In this document: piece after piece, positions 1 to 7,699 of the stretch | Position numbering within the stretch: position 1 is the stretch's first letter | How the letters are laid out: every line of letters starts with the position of its first letter | The notes under the pieces: generated by a model | Databases searched by the model: none | The model's input: only the letters and a program-made list of their open reading frames with translations | Told to the model about the DNA's origin: nothing | Source of the DNA: an uncultured Megasphaera sp. | GTDB taxonomy: Bacteria > Bacillota > Negativicutes > Veillonellales > Megasphaeraceae | Length of the DNA: 9,904 nucleotides | NCBI RefSeq assembly: GCF_958350005.1 | Contig: NZ_CATWFF010000075.1 | Location: 1-9,904, forward strand | Reading direction: 5' to 3' | Position numbers and translations under genes: made by a program

Positions 1-112
1 GTCTATTTCAGCAATACACATTGGCATGTAAGCAGGATATATTCTGATTTCGTACAATTCCCGTCCGTTTCTTTCTGTTTTTGCATACTATTCAGTCCTT
101 ATGAGAATAGAT

Positions 113-155
113 AAAAAACAGGCGTTTCCCACGATGCAGTGCAGAAACGCCTGTT
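113..155 (-). terminator. Intrinsic terminator after the LysR gene
   Basis: Read on the minus strand, AACAGGCGTTTC (144-155) pairs perfectly over 12 bp with GAAACGCCTGTT (117-128) across a 15-nt loop, and the stem runs into a T tract (113-118 on the plus strand reads as A). It starts 9 nt beyond the lysR stop codon, so it closes the CoA-transferase/fumC/lysR unit. The other direction lacks a T tract, so it looks unidirectional. Confidence 0.9.
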
Positions 156-164
156 CATATATAG

Positions 165-1049
165 TTATGGTTCCCTGCAGCCCAGTTGGTTCCGCATCCA
201 GCGAATAAACGTCTCCACTGCCGGCGACAGGATCTGATCTTTCTTCCAGGCCAGGACCGAGCCATTTACAATTGCCGGCTCCATGGGACGGATGCAGAGG
301 CCGTCACAGAGCGTATCGAGCATGAACAGCAGTGACAGTCCTGCCCCTTCTTTGGTCAGTATCTGGTAATTGTAGAAAGATACATTCATATAGGCCGCAA
401 TGGAAACCGTGGAAAGAGCCGGTCCCAGCCAGTTTTCCAGCATGTTGCGCACAGACTGGCGGCTGGAAATAAGCAGGTTTTCACCGGCCAGATCAGCCGG
501 CGTAATGCTGGTATGGCCGGCCAGCCGATGATCTTCCCGCATGCATACGCCCCACTGATCCTGCAGGGGAAGATGAAGGAAGTGATACTTGCTGATATCG
601 ACAGGCTCAATGAGCAGACCCATATCGACCAGTCCCCGCTCCATTCGTTCCGTCACGTCATCGGCATAGCCGGTATATACGGAAAACTGTACTTCCGGGT
701 AAACCTGGCGAAAAGCAGCAATAGCCTGTCCCATGGAGGCCATATTTCTCGTCTCGCCGCAGCCAATGGCGATTTCTCCGGAAATCACGTCATTCCGCCG
801 GGTCATATCCCGTTCGGTCTTTTCTGCCAGCTCCAGCAGTTCCTGAGCCCGGCGGCGCAGGAGCATCCCTTCTTCCGTCAGGGACACGCAGTATTTGCTG
901 CGCCGAAACAGGGCAACGCCAAATTCGTCTTCCAGCATCCGGATCTGCCGCGACAGCGTCGGCTGCGTAAGGTGCAGCAATTTCGCTGCTTTCGTAATAT
1001 TTTCTTCCTGCGCTACGACTAAAAAGTAGCGCAGCACCCGCAGTTCCAT
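165..1049 (-). CDS. LysR-type transcriptional regulator
   Basis: This is a 294-residue cytoplasmic DNA-binding regulator of usual LysR-family length. Residues 1-60 form the winged helix-turn-helix, with the typical AAKLLHLTQPTLSRQIRMLE stretch around residues 21-40 followed by FGVALFRR. A linker helix rich in Arg, Glu and Leu spans roughly 60-88. The rest, from about 91 (ISGEIAIG), is the two-lobed effector-binding domain. The ATG start is supported by a GGGGGAGG site 3 nt upstream. The gene lies 37 nt behind fumC on the same strand and is followed by a terminator, so it is probably the last gene of the CoA-transferase/fumC unit rather than divergently transcribed as many LysR genes are. Family knowledge predicts a small organic-acid type co-inducer, but neither ligand nor target can be read from the sequence. 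Confidence 0.93.
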   Translation of the reverse strand: MELRVLRYFLVVAQEENITKAAKLLHLTQPTLSRQIRMLEDEFGVALFRRSKYCVSLTEEGMLLRRRAQELLELAEKTERDMTRRNDVISGEIAIGCGETRNMASMGQAIAAFRQVYPEVQFSVYTGYADDVTERMERGLVDMGLLIEPVDISKYHFLHLPLQDQWGVCMREDHRLAGHTSITPADLAGENLLISSRQSVRNMLENWLGPALSTVSIAAYMNVSFYNYQILTKEGAGLSLLFMLDTLCDGLCIRPMEPAIVNGSVLAWKKDQILSPAVETFIRWMRNQLGCREP

Positions 1050-1086
1050 GGACCTCCCCCTTCCTGACCCAGCGATGCTGCAGCTC

Positions 1087-2478
1087 TTACGCCTTATCTA
1101 TACCGGCCAGTTTTGCCGGTACCATGACGGCGTCAAACTGCTCGCCTGTAACCCAGCCCGATGCCAGAGCCGCTTCCCGCAGGGTCAGTCCTTCTTTCGC
1201 TGCCGTCTTGGCAATGGTGCAGGCCTTGTCATAGCCGACGAGGGGCACCAGGCCGGTGACGAGGATGAGGGACTGCTGCAGATTGCGGTCAATATTCCTG
1301 CGGTTCGGCGCAATGCCTGTAATGCAGTGGCTGCGGAATGAATCCATCACATCCGTCAGGAGGCGGATAGACTGAATCAGATTATAGGCAATGACCGGCA
1401 TGAATACGTTTAACTCAAAATTCCCCTGACTGGCAGCAATGCCCATGGCTGCGTCATTGCCCATGACCTGGACGGCTACCATCGTCACGGCTTCGCACTG
1501 CGTCGGATTCACTTTGGAAGGCATGATGGAGCTGCCCGGTTCATTGGCCGGAATCGTCAGCTCGCCAATGCCGCAGCGAGGTCCGGAGGCCAGCCAGCGC
1601 ACGTCGTTGGCAATCTTCATGAGATCGCAGGCCAGGGCCTTGAGCATGCCGTGAACGACGACCAGTTCGTCCTTGCTGGTCAGGGACTGGAATTTGTTCG
1701 GCGCCGTATGGAACGTATGGCCTGTCAGGTGGCTGACCGTTTCAGCAAAGCGGACGTCATAGCCGGCAGGGCAGTTAATCCCCGTGCCGACGGCCGTGCC
1801 GCCCATGGCCAGATCCTGCAGGTACGTAACGCCTTGCGTCAGCATTTCCCGGTTCCGTTCGATCATGCGCGCCCAGCCGCTGATTTCCTGGCCCAGCGTA
1901 AGCGGCGTCGCATCCTGCAGATGGGTACGGCCGATTTTGACAATATCCGCATAGGCTGCTGCCTTTTCCTCCAGCGCCTGCTGCAGGGCATCCATAGCCG
2001 GAAACAGCCTGTCCGTAATCAGCAGCAGTCCCGCCATGTGCAGCGCCGTCGGAAAGGTGTCATTGGAACTCTGGGAACGATTGACGTGATCGTTGGGATG
2101 GACGGCAATGTCTTTTCCTTCCTGCTTCAGCAGTTCCATAGCCCGGTGAGCCAGCACTTCATTGACATTCATGTTAAACTGGGTCCCGCTGCCGGTCATC
2201 CATACGGCCAGGGGAAAATTGCCGTCCAGCCGGCCGGCCAGCATATCATCGCAGGCCAGGGCAATGGCCTGGGCCCGGTCCGTATCCAGCACGCCCAGTT
2301 CCTCATTGACCAGGGCTGCCGCTTTTTTCAGATACGCAAAGACCGTCGCCATTTCGGGCGGTATCTTTTCCGTGCCAATGCGGAAGTTTTCCAGACTTCG
2401 CTGGGTCTGCGCTCCCCACAGCTTATCAGCAGGTACGCGGATTTCTCCCATAGAGTCTCGTTCGATTCGGTAGTCCAT
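1087..2478 (-). CDS. fumC: Fumarate hydratase, class II (iron-independent)
   Basis: This enzyme reversibly hydrates fumarate to L-malate in the cytoplasm as a homotetramer. At 463 residues it has the normal class II length. Visible motifs in order are TGSGTQFNMNVNEV (95-108), SSND (137-140), GRTHLQDATP (183-192, with the active-site His186) and the superfamily signature GSSIMPSKVNPTQCEA (315-330) containing the catalytic serine loop. The NPTQCEA ending favours fumarase over aspartase or argininosuccinate lyase. Its ATG lies 11 nt behind the CoA-transferase stop, and its AGGAG ribosome site overlaps that TAG stop, so the two genes are likely translationally coupled. Pairing with an acyl-CoA enzyme fits C4-dicarboxylate or propionate metabolism, though this is inference. 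No internal damage is seen. Confidence 0.96.
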   Translation of the reverse strand: MDYRIERDSMGEIRVPADKLWGAQTQRSLENFRIGTEKIPPEMATVFAYLKKAAALVNEELGVLDTDRAQAIALACDDMLAGRLDGNFPLAVWMTGSGTQFNMNVNEVLAHRAMELLKQEGKDIAVHPNDHVNRSQSSNDTFPTALHMAGLLLITDRLFPAMDALQQALEEKAAAYADIVKIGRTHLQDATPLTLGQEISGWARMIERNREMLTQGVTYLQDLAMGGTAVGTGINCPAGYDVRFAETVSHLTGHTFHTAPNKFQSLTSKDELVVVHGMLKALACDLMKIANDVRWLASGPRCGIGELTIPANEPGSSIMPSKVNPTQCEAVTMVAVQVMGNDAAMGIAASQGNFELNVFMPVIAYNLIQSIRLLTDVMDSFRSHCITGIAPNRRNIDRNLQQSLILVTGLVPLVGYDKACTIAKTAAKEGLTLREAALASGWVTGEQFDAVMVPAKLAGIDKA

Positions 2479-2489
2479 ATGCTCATCTC

Positions 2490-4058
2490 CTATTGCGCCG
2501 CCACAGTCAGTCCCATGGCTGGTTCGCAGAAAATACGTGCATCCATATACGTCAGTGTATCGGCAACGCGCGGCCGGAAGGCCATGTGCCGGAAAATATC
2601 CCCTTCCAGGTCTATGCCAGGCGCCACTTCGGTCAGCACCAGTCCCTGCGGCGTCAGGTGAAATACGGCCCGTTCCGTAATGACGAGGATTCGTTTTCCC
2701 TGCGCCGCTGCATGAGCTCCGGCAAAGGTAATCTGTTCTACTGTCTTTTTAAACTTGCTGTACTGCCCTTCCTGATCGATGTACAGCCGGCCATTCCGGC
2801 AGTGTTCCCGCAGATGGCCGGCCGTAAAGGTCCCCATGAGCAGGAGCGTCTTTGTCCGCTGGGCCAGATCCATAAATCCGCCTGGCCCCATGACGCGGCC
2901 GTTAAACTTGGATACGTTGACATTCCCCTGTTCATCGATTTCGGCCAGTCCCAAGGCGCACACATCCAGAGCGCCGCCGTGGCAGATGTCGAACATATCG
3001 GCCATTTTCAGCTCCGCTTCGGGATTGATGGCCGCTCCCATATCCATGCCGGACAGGGGCACGCCGCCAATAATGCCCGTATCAGCAGCCAGTGTCAGCT
3101 GTCGTCCAAAGCCTTCTTCAGCAGCGACGGCACCGATGATTTCCGGAATGCCAATGCCCAGATTGATGAGATCGCCTTTTTTCAGTTCCAGCACAGCCCG
3201 GCGGGCACAGATTTTGCGGTTGTCCAGAGGCCGCGGCGCCAGGGACTGCAGGGGCATACGGGCATCACCGGTCAGTTCCGGCCGGTAGCCGTGGCAGGAA
3301 AAGCTCTGGACATGGTATTTGGGCCGGGCAACGACAACGTAATCGACGAGGAAGTGATGGATTTTCACCATCCTGGGGTCAATGCGTCCCCGCGGCACAA
3401 CGTCTTCGACCTGAACGATGACGATGCCGCCGGAATTATGGGCTGCTTCAGCCAGCTCCAGCTGCTCGCCCAGCATGGCCTCATGAACCATGGAAATGTT
3501 GCCGTCTTCATCGGCCAGAGAGCCGCGAATGAGGCAGGCCTGAATAGGAAAGGTGCGGTACTGCAGGTACTCGTCGCCGTCGATAGTGACCAGCGATACC
3601 ATATCCTTCCCTTCCCGCTTCGTCCGCTCGTTGGCTTTACACCCTTCCAGGCGGGGATCGGCCAGGGCGTGGAGCCCTATATCGGTCCAGACCGCTTTTT
3701 CTCCCGACGCAATGGCCCGATAGAGCTGGAGCAGCGTCCCTGCCGGAACCGTATAGGCCAGACAGCGATTATGCGTAATCTGGGAGGTTAATTTCGGTTC
3801 CAGCCCCAAATGGCTGGTAATGATCGTACCGAGAAGGCCGTCTGCGGCCAGGCGGTCGCCGCCGCGGCTGCCGCCGTCGCCGGTGCCGGCAATCTTTACG
3901 AGCGTCAGATTCTGCGGATGCCCTTCGGCAGCATACCGATCCTGCAGGGCCTTGAACAGGCCGTCCGGCGTGCCGAATCCGGCGTGGCCGCTGACAGCAA
4001 CGGTCATATTGTCTGTAATAAGCCGGGCCGCTTCAGCCGGTGTAATAAATGTTGTCAC
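2490..4058 (-). CDS. Pct-like family I CoA-transferase with catalytic Glu replaced by Asp; possible acyl-CoA hydrolase
   Basis: This 522-residue protein matches the length and order of propionate CoA-transferase (Pct, about 524 residues), with both transferase halves fused. Recognisable segments are GIVIVQVE (211-218), VDYVVVA (238-244), NLGIGIPE (299-306), GGVPLSG (331-337) and EQITF (441-445). Pct-type enzymes move CoA between short-chain acyl-CoAs and acetate through a glutamyl-CoA thioester on a glutamate in a T-A-E-S-G-x-I-G-G-V-P context (Glu324 in the Clostridium propionicum enzyme, from memory). Here the aligned segment reads LAADTGIIGGVP, placing Asp326 (codon GAT, plus-strand 3081-3083) at that position. 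Transferase activity may therefore be weak or replaced by thioester hydrolysis. The start is GTG, backed by AAGGAGGGG (4064-4072). It leads the fumC/lysR group, directly after the purine-operon terminator. Family membership is firm; substrate and reaction are uncertain. Confidence 0.9.
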   Translation of the reverse strand: MTTFITPAEAARLITDNMTVAVSGHAGFGTPDGLFKALQDRYAAEGHPQNLTLVKIAGTGDGGSRGGDRLAADGLLGTIITSHLGLEPKLTSQITHNRCLAYTVPAGTLLQLYRAIASGEKAVWTDIGLHALADPRLEGCKANERTKREGKDMVSLVTIDGDEYLQYRTFPIQACLIRGSLADEDGNISMVHEAMLGEQLELAEAAHNSGGIVIVQVEDVVPRGRIDPRMVKIHHFLVDYVVVARPKYHVQSFSCHGYRPELTGDARMPLQSLAPRPLDNRKICARRAVLELKKGDLINLGIGIPEIIGAVAAEEGFGRQLTLAADTGIIGGVPLSGMDMGAAINPEAELKMADMFDICHGGALDVCALGLAEIDEQGNVNVSKFNGRVMGPGGFMDLAQRTKTLLLMGTFTAGHLREHCRNGRLYIDQEGQYSKFKKTVEQITFAGAHAAAQGKRILVITERAVFHLTPQGLVLTEVAPGIDLEGDIFRHMAFRPRVADTLTYMDARIFCEPAMGLTVAAQ

Positions 4059-4090
4059 CCCTACCCCTCCTTATTCTTTGCTGACAGTAC

Positions 4091-4119
4091 AAAAAAGGAC
4101 TCCCCTCAGGGAGCCCTTT
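4091..4119 (-). terminator. Intrinsic terminator of the purine operon
   Basis: On the minus strand, AAAGGGCTCCC (4109-4119) pairs over 11 bp, with one G-T wobble, with GGGAGTCCTTT (4094-4104) across a TGAG loop, and the T tract continues to 4091. It begins 22 nt after the purD stop and ends about 32 nt before the CoA-transferase GTG, separating the two gene groups. Confidence 0.92.
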
Positions 4120-4141
4120 GTACACAGACTGCCTGCGCAAT

Positions 4142-5410
4142 CTACTGCAAATGCTTCAATCCTTTGGCGCCAATATCACTGCGCACCTGCTGGCCGTCAA
4201 AATGAATACGCTGTACATTCTGATAGGCTTCGGCAATGGCTTCTTTCAGCGTCGGTGCCACGGCAGTCACGCCGAGAACACGGCCGCCATTGGTTACATA
4301 CTGGCCGTCTTTTTCGGCCGTGCCGGAATGAAAGACCATGGCGTCCTGCACCTGATCCAGACCGGTAATGACATCGCCTTTATGAGACGATGCGGGATAT
4401 CCTGCCGAGGCCATGATAACGCAGCATGCCGATGCCTGTTTCCACGACACCATGTCAGCCTGCAGCGTCCCCTGCGTGCAGGCATACATAATCTGAGCCA
4501 GATCTCCGTCGAGAAGAGGCAGAACAGCCTGCGTTTCCGGATCGCCGAAGCGGCAGTTGAATTCGACCACCTTCGGGCCGTCAGCTGTAATCATGAGGCC
4601 GGCGTAGAGGCAGCCCTGATAGGTAATGCCTTCGCTGCGCAGTCCGTCGACGACGGGACGGAGAATTGTCGTTTCTACAGTCTTTACCAGTTCCGGCGTC
4701 ATAACCGGAGCCGGTGCATAAGCACCCATGCCGCCCGTATTGGGGCCTTTGTCGCCGTCGAAAATGCGCTTATGATCCTGTGCGGAAATCATGGGCACAA
4801 TGGTCTTTCCATCGACGAAGGCCAGCAGGCTTGCTTCTTCGCCGACCATACATTCTTCTACGACAATGCGGCCGCCGGAAGCGCCGAAAATATGATCTTT
4901 CATCATAGCATCGACGGCATCGAGGGCTTCCTGTTCGGTCTGAGCCACGACGACGCCCTTGCCGGCAGCCAGGCCGTCAGCTTTGACGACGATGGGCGCC
5001 CCCTGCTGATGAATATAGGCTTTGGCAGCTTCTCCATCTGTAAAGGATTCGTACGCTGCTGTCGGCACGTGGTATTTCTTCATGAGGTTTTTGGCAAATA
5101 CCTTGGACCCTTCCATCTGAGCTGCTGCCTTATTGGGACCAAATACGGCCAGTCCCTGTTTCTGACAAATATCGGCCAGTCCTTCTGTGAGGGGTACTTC
5201 CGGACCGACGACGAGCATATCGATGCCTTCGTTTTTGCAGTACGCAGCAATGCCGTCCAGATCAGACAGAGGAATATTTACGCACGTCGCAACTTCAGCC
5301 ATGGCGGCACTGCCGGGAATGGCATACAGACTGTCAACTGTCGGACTCTGGGCCAGTTTCCAGGCCAGGGCATGTTCGCGGCCGCCGCCGCCGATTACTG
5401 CAACCTTCAT
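4142..5410 (-). CDS. purD: Phosphoribosylamine-glycine ligase (GAR synthetase)
   Basis: PurD joins glycine to 5-phosphoribosylamine with ATP to give glycinamide ribonucleotide, the step directly after PurF. The 422-residue length is typical. The N-terminal domain opens with MKVAVIGGGGREHA (1-14). The ATP-grasp core shows KADGLAAGKGVVV (143-155) and the metal/ATP motif EFNCRFGDPETQ (283-294). A small C-terminal domain completes the protein. In the C-terminal MASAGYP stretch the usual following Gly is Ala, a mild variation. The ATG shares one base with the purH' TGA stop (TGATG), implying translational coupling. It is the last gene of the purine operon, 22 nt before a terminator. Confidence 0.97.
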   Translation of the reverse strand: MKVAVIGGGGREHALAWKLAQSPTVDSLYAIPGSAAMAEVATCVNIPLSDLDGIAAYCKNEGIDMLVVGPEVPLTEGLADICQKQGLAVFGPNKAAAQMEGSKVFAKNLMKKYHVPTAAYESFTDGEAAKAYIHQQGAPIVVKADGLAAGKGVVVAQTEQEALDAVDAMMKDHIFGASGGRIVVEECMVGEEASLLAFVDGKTIVPMISAQDHKRIFDGDKGPNTGGMGAYAPAPVMTPELVKTVETTILRPVVDGLRSEGITYQGCLYAGLMITADGPKVVEFNCRFGDPETQAVLPLLDGDLAQIMYACTQGTLQADMVSWKQASACCVIMASAGYPASSHKGDVITGLDQVQDAMVFHSGTAEKDGQYVTNGGRVLGVTAVAPTLKEAIAEAYQNVQRIHFDGQQVRSDIGAKGLKHLQ

Positions 5411-6015
5411 CAGTCAGCCGCCCCTTTCTTCACCTGCTTGGCCAGATAGGCCGCAATGGCCGTATCGTATGCAGCCGTATGCTGGAATGCTTCCTGAGCC
5501 AGTTCCAGGCGGTACGCATCGGTAAAGCCGCCGTCTTTGCGGAGAATATCGATGATTTCATCGTATTTGGCCGGGTTGGTAACAATGGCCACGTATTTAT
5601 TGTTTTTTGCCGATGCCCGAACCATGCAGGGGCCGCCAATGTCGATATTTTCAATGGCTTCGGCCAGCGTAACGTCCGGTTTGGCAATGGTCTGTTCAAA
5701 GGGATAAAGATTGACGACGACCAGGTCGATAGGTGTAATGCCGTGTTCTTTCATGGCCTTTACGTGTTCCGGATTGTCCCGGACAGCCAGGATAGCACCG
5801 TGAATTTTGGGGTTCAGCGTCTTGACGCGGCCGTCCATCATTTCCGGAAATCCCGTCACATCCTGTACGGCCATGACAGGAACGCCTGCTTCTTTCAGCG
5901 CCCGCATGGTGCCGCCAGTAGAAATAATTTCAACGCCTAATTCGGCAAGGGCCTTGCCCAGTTCGACGACGCCGGTTTTATCGGATACGCTGATAAGCGC
6001 ACGTTTAATCTTCAT
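5410..6015 (-). CDS. purH: Free-standing IMP cyclohydrolase (N-terminal domain of PurH only)
   Basis: This 201-residue protein corresponds to the N-terminal (MGS-like fold) IMP cyclohydrolase half of bifunctional PurH, which closes FAICAR to IMP in the last pathway step. Motifs are SDKTG (11-15), STGGT (32-36), VTGFPEMMDGRVKTLNPKIH (53-72), IDLVVVNLYPF (96-106) and ENIDIGGPCMVRASAKN (122-138). The AICAR transformylase half (about 300 further residues in usual PurH) is absent: the frame ends with TGA just after TAAYDTAIAAYLAKQ, near the normal domain border. purD starts on the last base of that stop, so the ending looks native rather than a frameshift, and no transformylase remnant is seen downstream. 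The start is supported by GGAGGA six nt before ATG, 12 nt after purN. The gene symbol is used in the sense of a PurH domain. Confidence 0.95.
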   Translation of the reverse strand: MKIKRALISVSDKTGVVELGKALAELGVEIISTGGTMRALKEAGVPVMAVQDVTGFPEMMDGRVKTLNPKIHGAILAVRDNPEHVKAMKEHGITPIDLVVVNLYPFEQTIAKPDVTLAEAIENIDIGGPCMVRASAKNNKYVAIVTNPAKYDEIIDILRKDGGFTDAYRLELAQEAFQHTAAYDTAIAAYLAKQVKKGAAD

Positions 6016-6027
6016 GGATACTCCTCC

Positions 6028-6642
6028 TTAGTCTTTCTTCACACTGACAATGTTCCCGTTTACAATCAGTTTATCATCGCAGAACAGCGCAGCTGCCTGG
6101 ACATACGACGGATGTTCCTTTTCCAGAATACGGGCAGCCAGCGTGTCTTCCGTATCGCCGTCCAGGACGGGAACGGCGGCCTGAATGATAATCGGGCCGG
6201 CATCCATATCGGGCACGACGAAATGAACGGTGCAGCCGGCAATCTTGACACCGGCTTCCACAGCCTGACGCTGGGCGTGAAGACCGCGGAACGACGGCAG
6301 CAGAGCCGGGTGAATATTGAGGATTTTGTGTTCGTACTGGGAGATAAAATCGCTGCTCAACAGGCGCATGAATCCGGCCAGGCAGATGACATCAGCCTGA
6401 AATGGCGCAATCTGGTCGAGAATAAACTGTTCAAACTCCTGTTTCGACGCAAATTTCTTGCGGTCTGCCAGGATGACCGGCACGCCCCATTCCCGGGCCC
6501 GATCCATGACGGCAGCGCCGGGAATATCGCAGACCAGCCCTTTAATATCGGCGTTGATCGTGCCGGCAGCGACGGCGTCGTGGAGCGCAACAGCATTGGA
6601 CCCGCGGCCGGACGCGAAGATGACCATGTTCTTCTTAGGCAT
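6028..6642 (-). CDS. purN: Phosphoribosylglycinamide formyltransferase (GART)
   Basis: PurN transfers a formyl group from 10-formyl-tetrahydrofolate to GAR. With the chosen start it has 204 residues, the usual size. The N-terminal substrate loop is MVIFASGRGSN (6-16). The catalytic trio aligns as Asn109 and His111 in NIHPALLPSF and Asp147 in VVPDMDAGP, matching N106/H108/D144 of the E. coli enzyme. The frame remains open to an ATG at 6675, but the ATG at 6642 is preferred: GGGGAGG lies 8 nt upstream and the family N-terminus fits. It overlaps the purM stop by 8 nt (ATGCCTAA). Use of PurN implies folate-dependent formylation at this step; no formate-dependent purT is in the window. Confidence 0.96.
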   Translation of the reverse strand: MPKKNMVIFASGRGSNAVALHDAVAAGTINADIKGLVCDIPGAAVMDRAREWGVPVILADRKKFASKQEFEQFILDQIAPFQADVICLAGFMRLLSSDFISQYEHKILNIHPALLPSFRGLHAQRQAVEAGVKIAGCTVHFVVPDMDAGPIIIQAAVPVLDGDTEDTLAARILEKEHPSYVQAAALFCDDKLIVNGNIVSVKKD

Positions 6643-7699
6643 TAAATACGCCTCCCCGCAGCGTAACCGGTACATCCGAAGCGACGGCTTTGCCGATTAC
6701 ATAAGCCGGTTCGTTCCGGTCGGCCAGATTCTTCAGGACTGCATCAGCATCTTTTTCCCGGACGATCATGATCATGCCGATGCCCATGTTGAAGGTGCGG
6801 TACATTTCTCTGGCTTCTACATTGCCCCATTTCTGGAGAAGGCCGAATACAGGCAGCTGGGGCCACGTCGTTACGTCAATATCTACGCCAATGCCCTTGG
6901 GCAGTACGCGGGGAATATTTTCGTAGAAACCGCCGCCTGTAATGTGTACCATGCCCTGCACGTCAAACTGCTGGATAATGGGCAGGCACGGTCTCGGATA
7001 GAGCCGCGTCGGCGTGAGCAGACATTCGCCAATGGTCATGCCCAGTTCATCTACATACTGGTCGAGCTTCATGTTCTGCCGTTCAAAGACGATCTTGCGG
7101 ACCAGAGAAAATCCGTTGGAATGGACCCCTGTCGAAGGAAGGCCGATGAGGACGTCGCCGGCCTGAATATGTTCGCCTGTAATGACTTTTTCCCGATCGA
7201 CAATACCTACGCCAAATCCGGCCAGGTCATAGTCGCCTTTGGCATAGAAGCCGGCCATTTCAGCCGTTTCCCCGCCAAGAAGGGCACAGCCCGATTCCTT
7301 GCAGGCATTGGCCACGCCTTTGACGATAGTTGCAACCTGAACGGGGTCCAGCTTGCCTACAGCAATATAGTCGAGGAAAAACAGCGGTTCTGCACCCTGT
7401 ACGAGTACGTCGTTAATGGACATGGCCACACAGTCCTGACCGACTGTATCGTGCTTGTCCATCAAAATGGCCAGGCGCAGCTTCGTTCCTACGCCGTCAG
7501 TGCCGCTGACCAGAATGGGGTTCTCCACCTTGCTGTTCATCAGCGAGAAAAGACCGCCAAATCCGCCCAGGTCGCCGAGTACTTCCGGACGATACGTGGC
7601 TTTTACAGAATCTTTCATCAGTTCTACGGCTTTGTTGCCGGCATCAATATCTACGCCTGCATCGGCATAGGTTAATCCTTTATCGTTGTTCGAGAGCAT
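6635..7699 (-). CDS. purM: Phosphoribosylformylglycinamidine cyclo-ligase (AIR synthetase)
   Basis: PurM closes the imidazole ring of FGAM with ATP to give aminoimidazole ribonucleotide. The 354-residue protein shows LTYADAGVDID near its start, GTDGVGTKL (66-74), LVQGAEPLFFLDY (99-111), LLGGETAEM (140-148) and GLPSTGVHSNG (186-196), all typical. An upstream in-frame ATG at 7717 would add six residues, but it has no ribosome site. The ATG at 7699 has AAGGAG (7706-7711) six nt before it and gives the family-like N-terminus. This start lies inside the 3' end of purF, giving a 20-nt overlap that favours coupled translation. The stop overlaps purN by 8 nt. Confidence 0.96.
   Translation of the reverse strand: MLSNNDKGLTYADAGVDIDAGNKAVELMKDSVKATYRPEVLGDLGGFGGLFSLMNSKVENPILVSGTDGVGTKLRLAILMDKHDTVGQDCVAMSINDVLVQGAEPLFFLDYIAVGKLDPVQVATIVKGVANACKESGCALLGGETAEMAGFYAKGDYDLAGFGVGIVDREKVITGEHIQAGDVLIGLPSTGVHSNGFSLVRKIVFERQNMKLDQYVDELGMTIGECLLTPTRLYPRPCLPIIQQFDVQGMVHITGGGFYENIPRVLPKGIGVDIDVTTWPQLPVFGLLQKWGNVEAREMYRTFNMGIGMIMIVREKDADAVLKNLADRNEPAYVIGKAVASDVPVTLRGGVFNA

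Noticed and set aside
3..86. Minus-strand 27-codon ORF (starts MQKQKETDGN) with AAGGA nine nt before its ATG, beyond the lysR terminator
   Set aside because: It is short, without recognisable domain or promoter, and at the window edge. One loose ribosome-site match is not enough to call a gene.
1651..2661. Plus-strand open frame of 336 codons opposite fumC
   Set aside because: Extends across the fumC/CoA-transferase junction and is Arg/Gln/His-rich without motifs; a shadow frame.
2493..3791. Plus-strand open frame of 432 codons opposite the CoA-transferase
   Set aside because: Low-complexity His/Gln/Arg-rich translation without a family motif. It mirrors codon bias of the real gene, which has clear motifs and a ribosome site.
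5398..5420. Frameshift truncating a bifunctional purH
   Set aside because: purD begins on the last base of the stop codon and continues intact, and no transformylase motif appears in any frame nearby, so a recent frameshift is unlikely.
4118..5449. Plus-strand open frame of 443 codons opposite purD
   Set aside because: Antisense shadow: no domain signature, no ribosome site, and it runs across the terminator and the purH'/purD junction.
6458..7675. Plus-strand open frame of 405 codons opposite purN and purM
   Set aside because: Antisense shadow of strongly supported purine genes; the translation shows no family motif.
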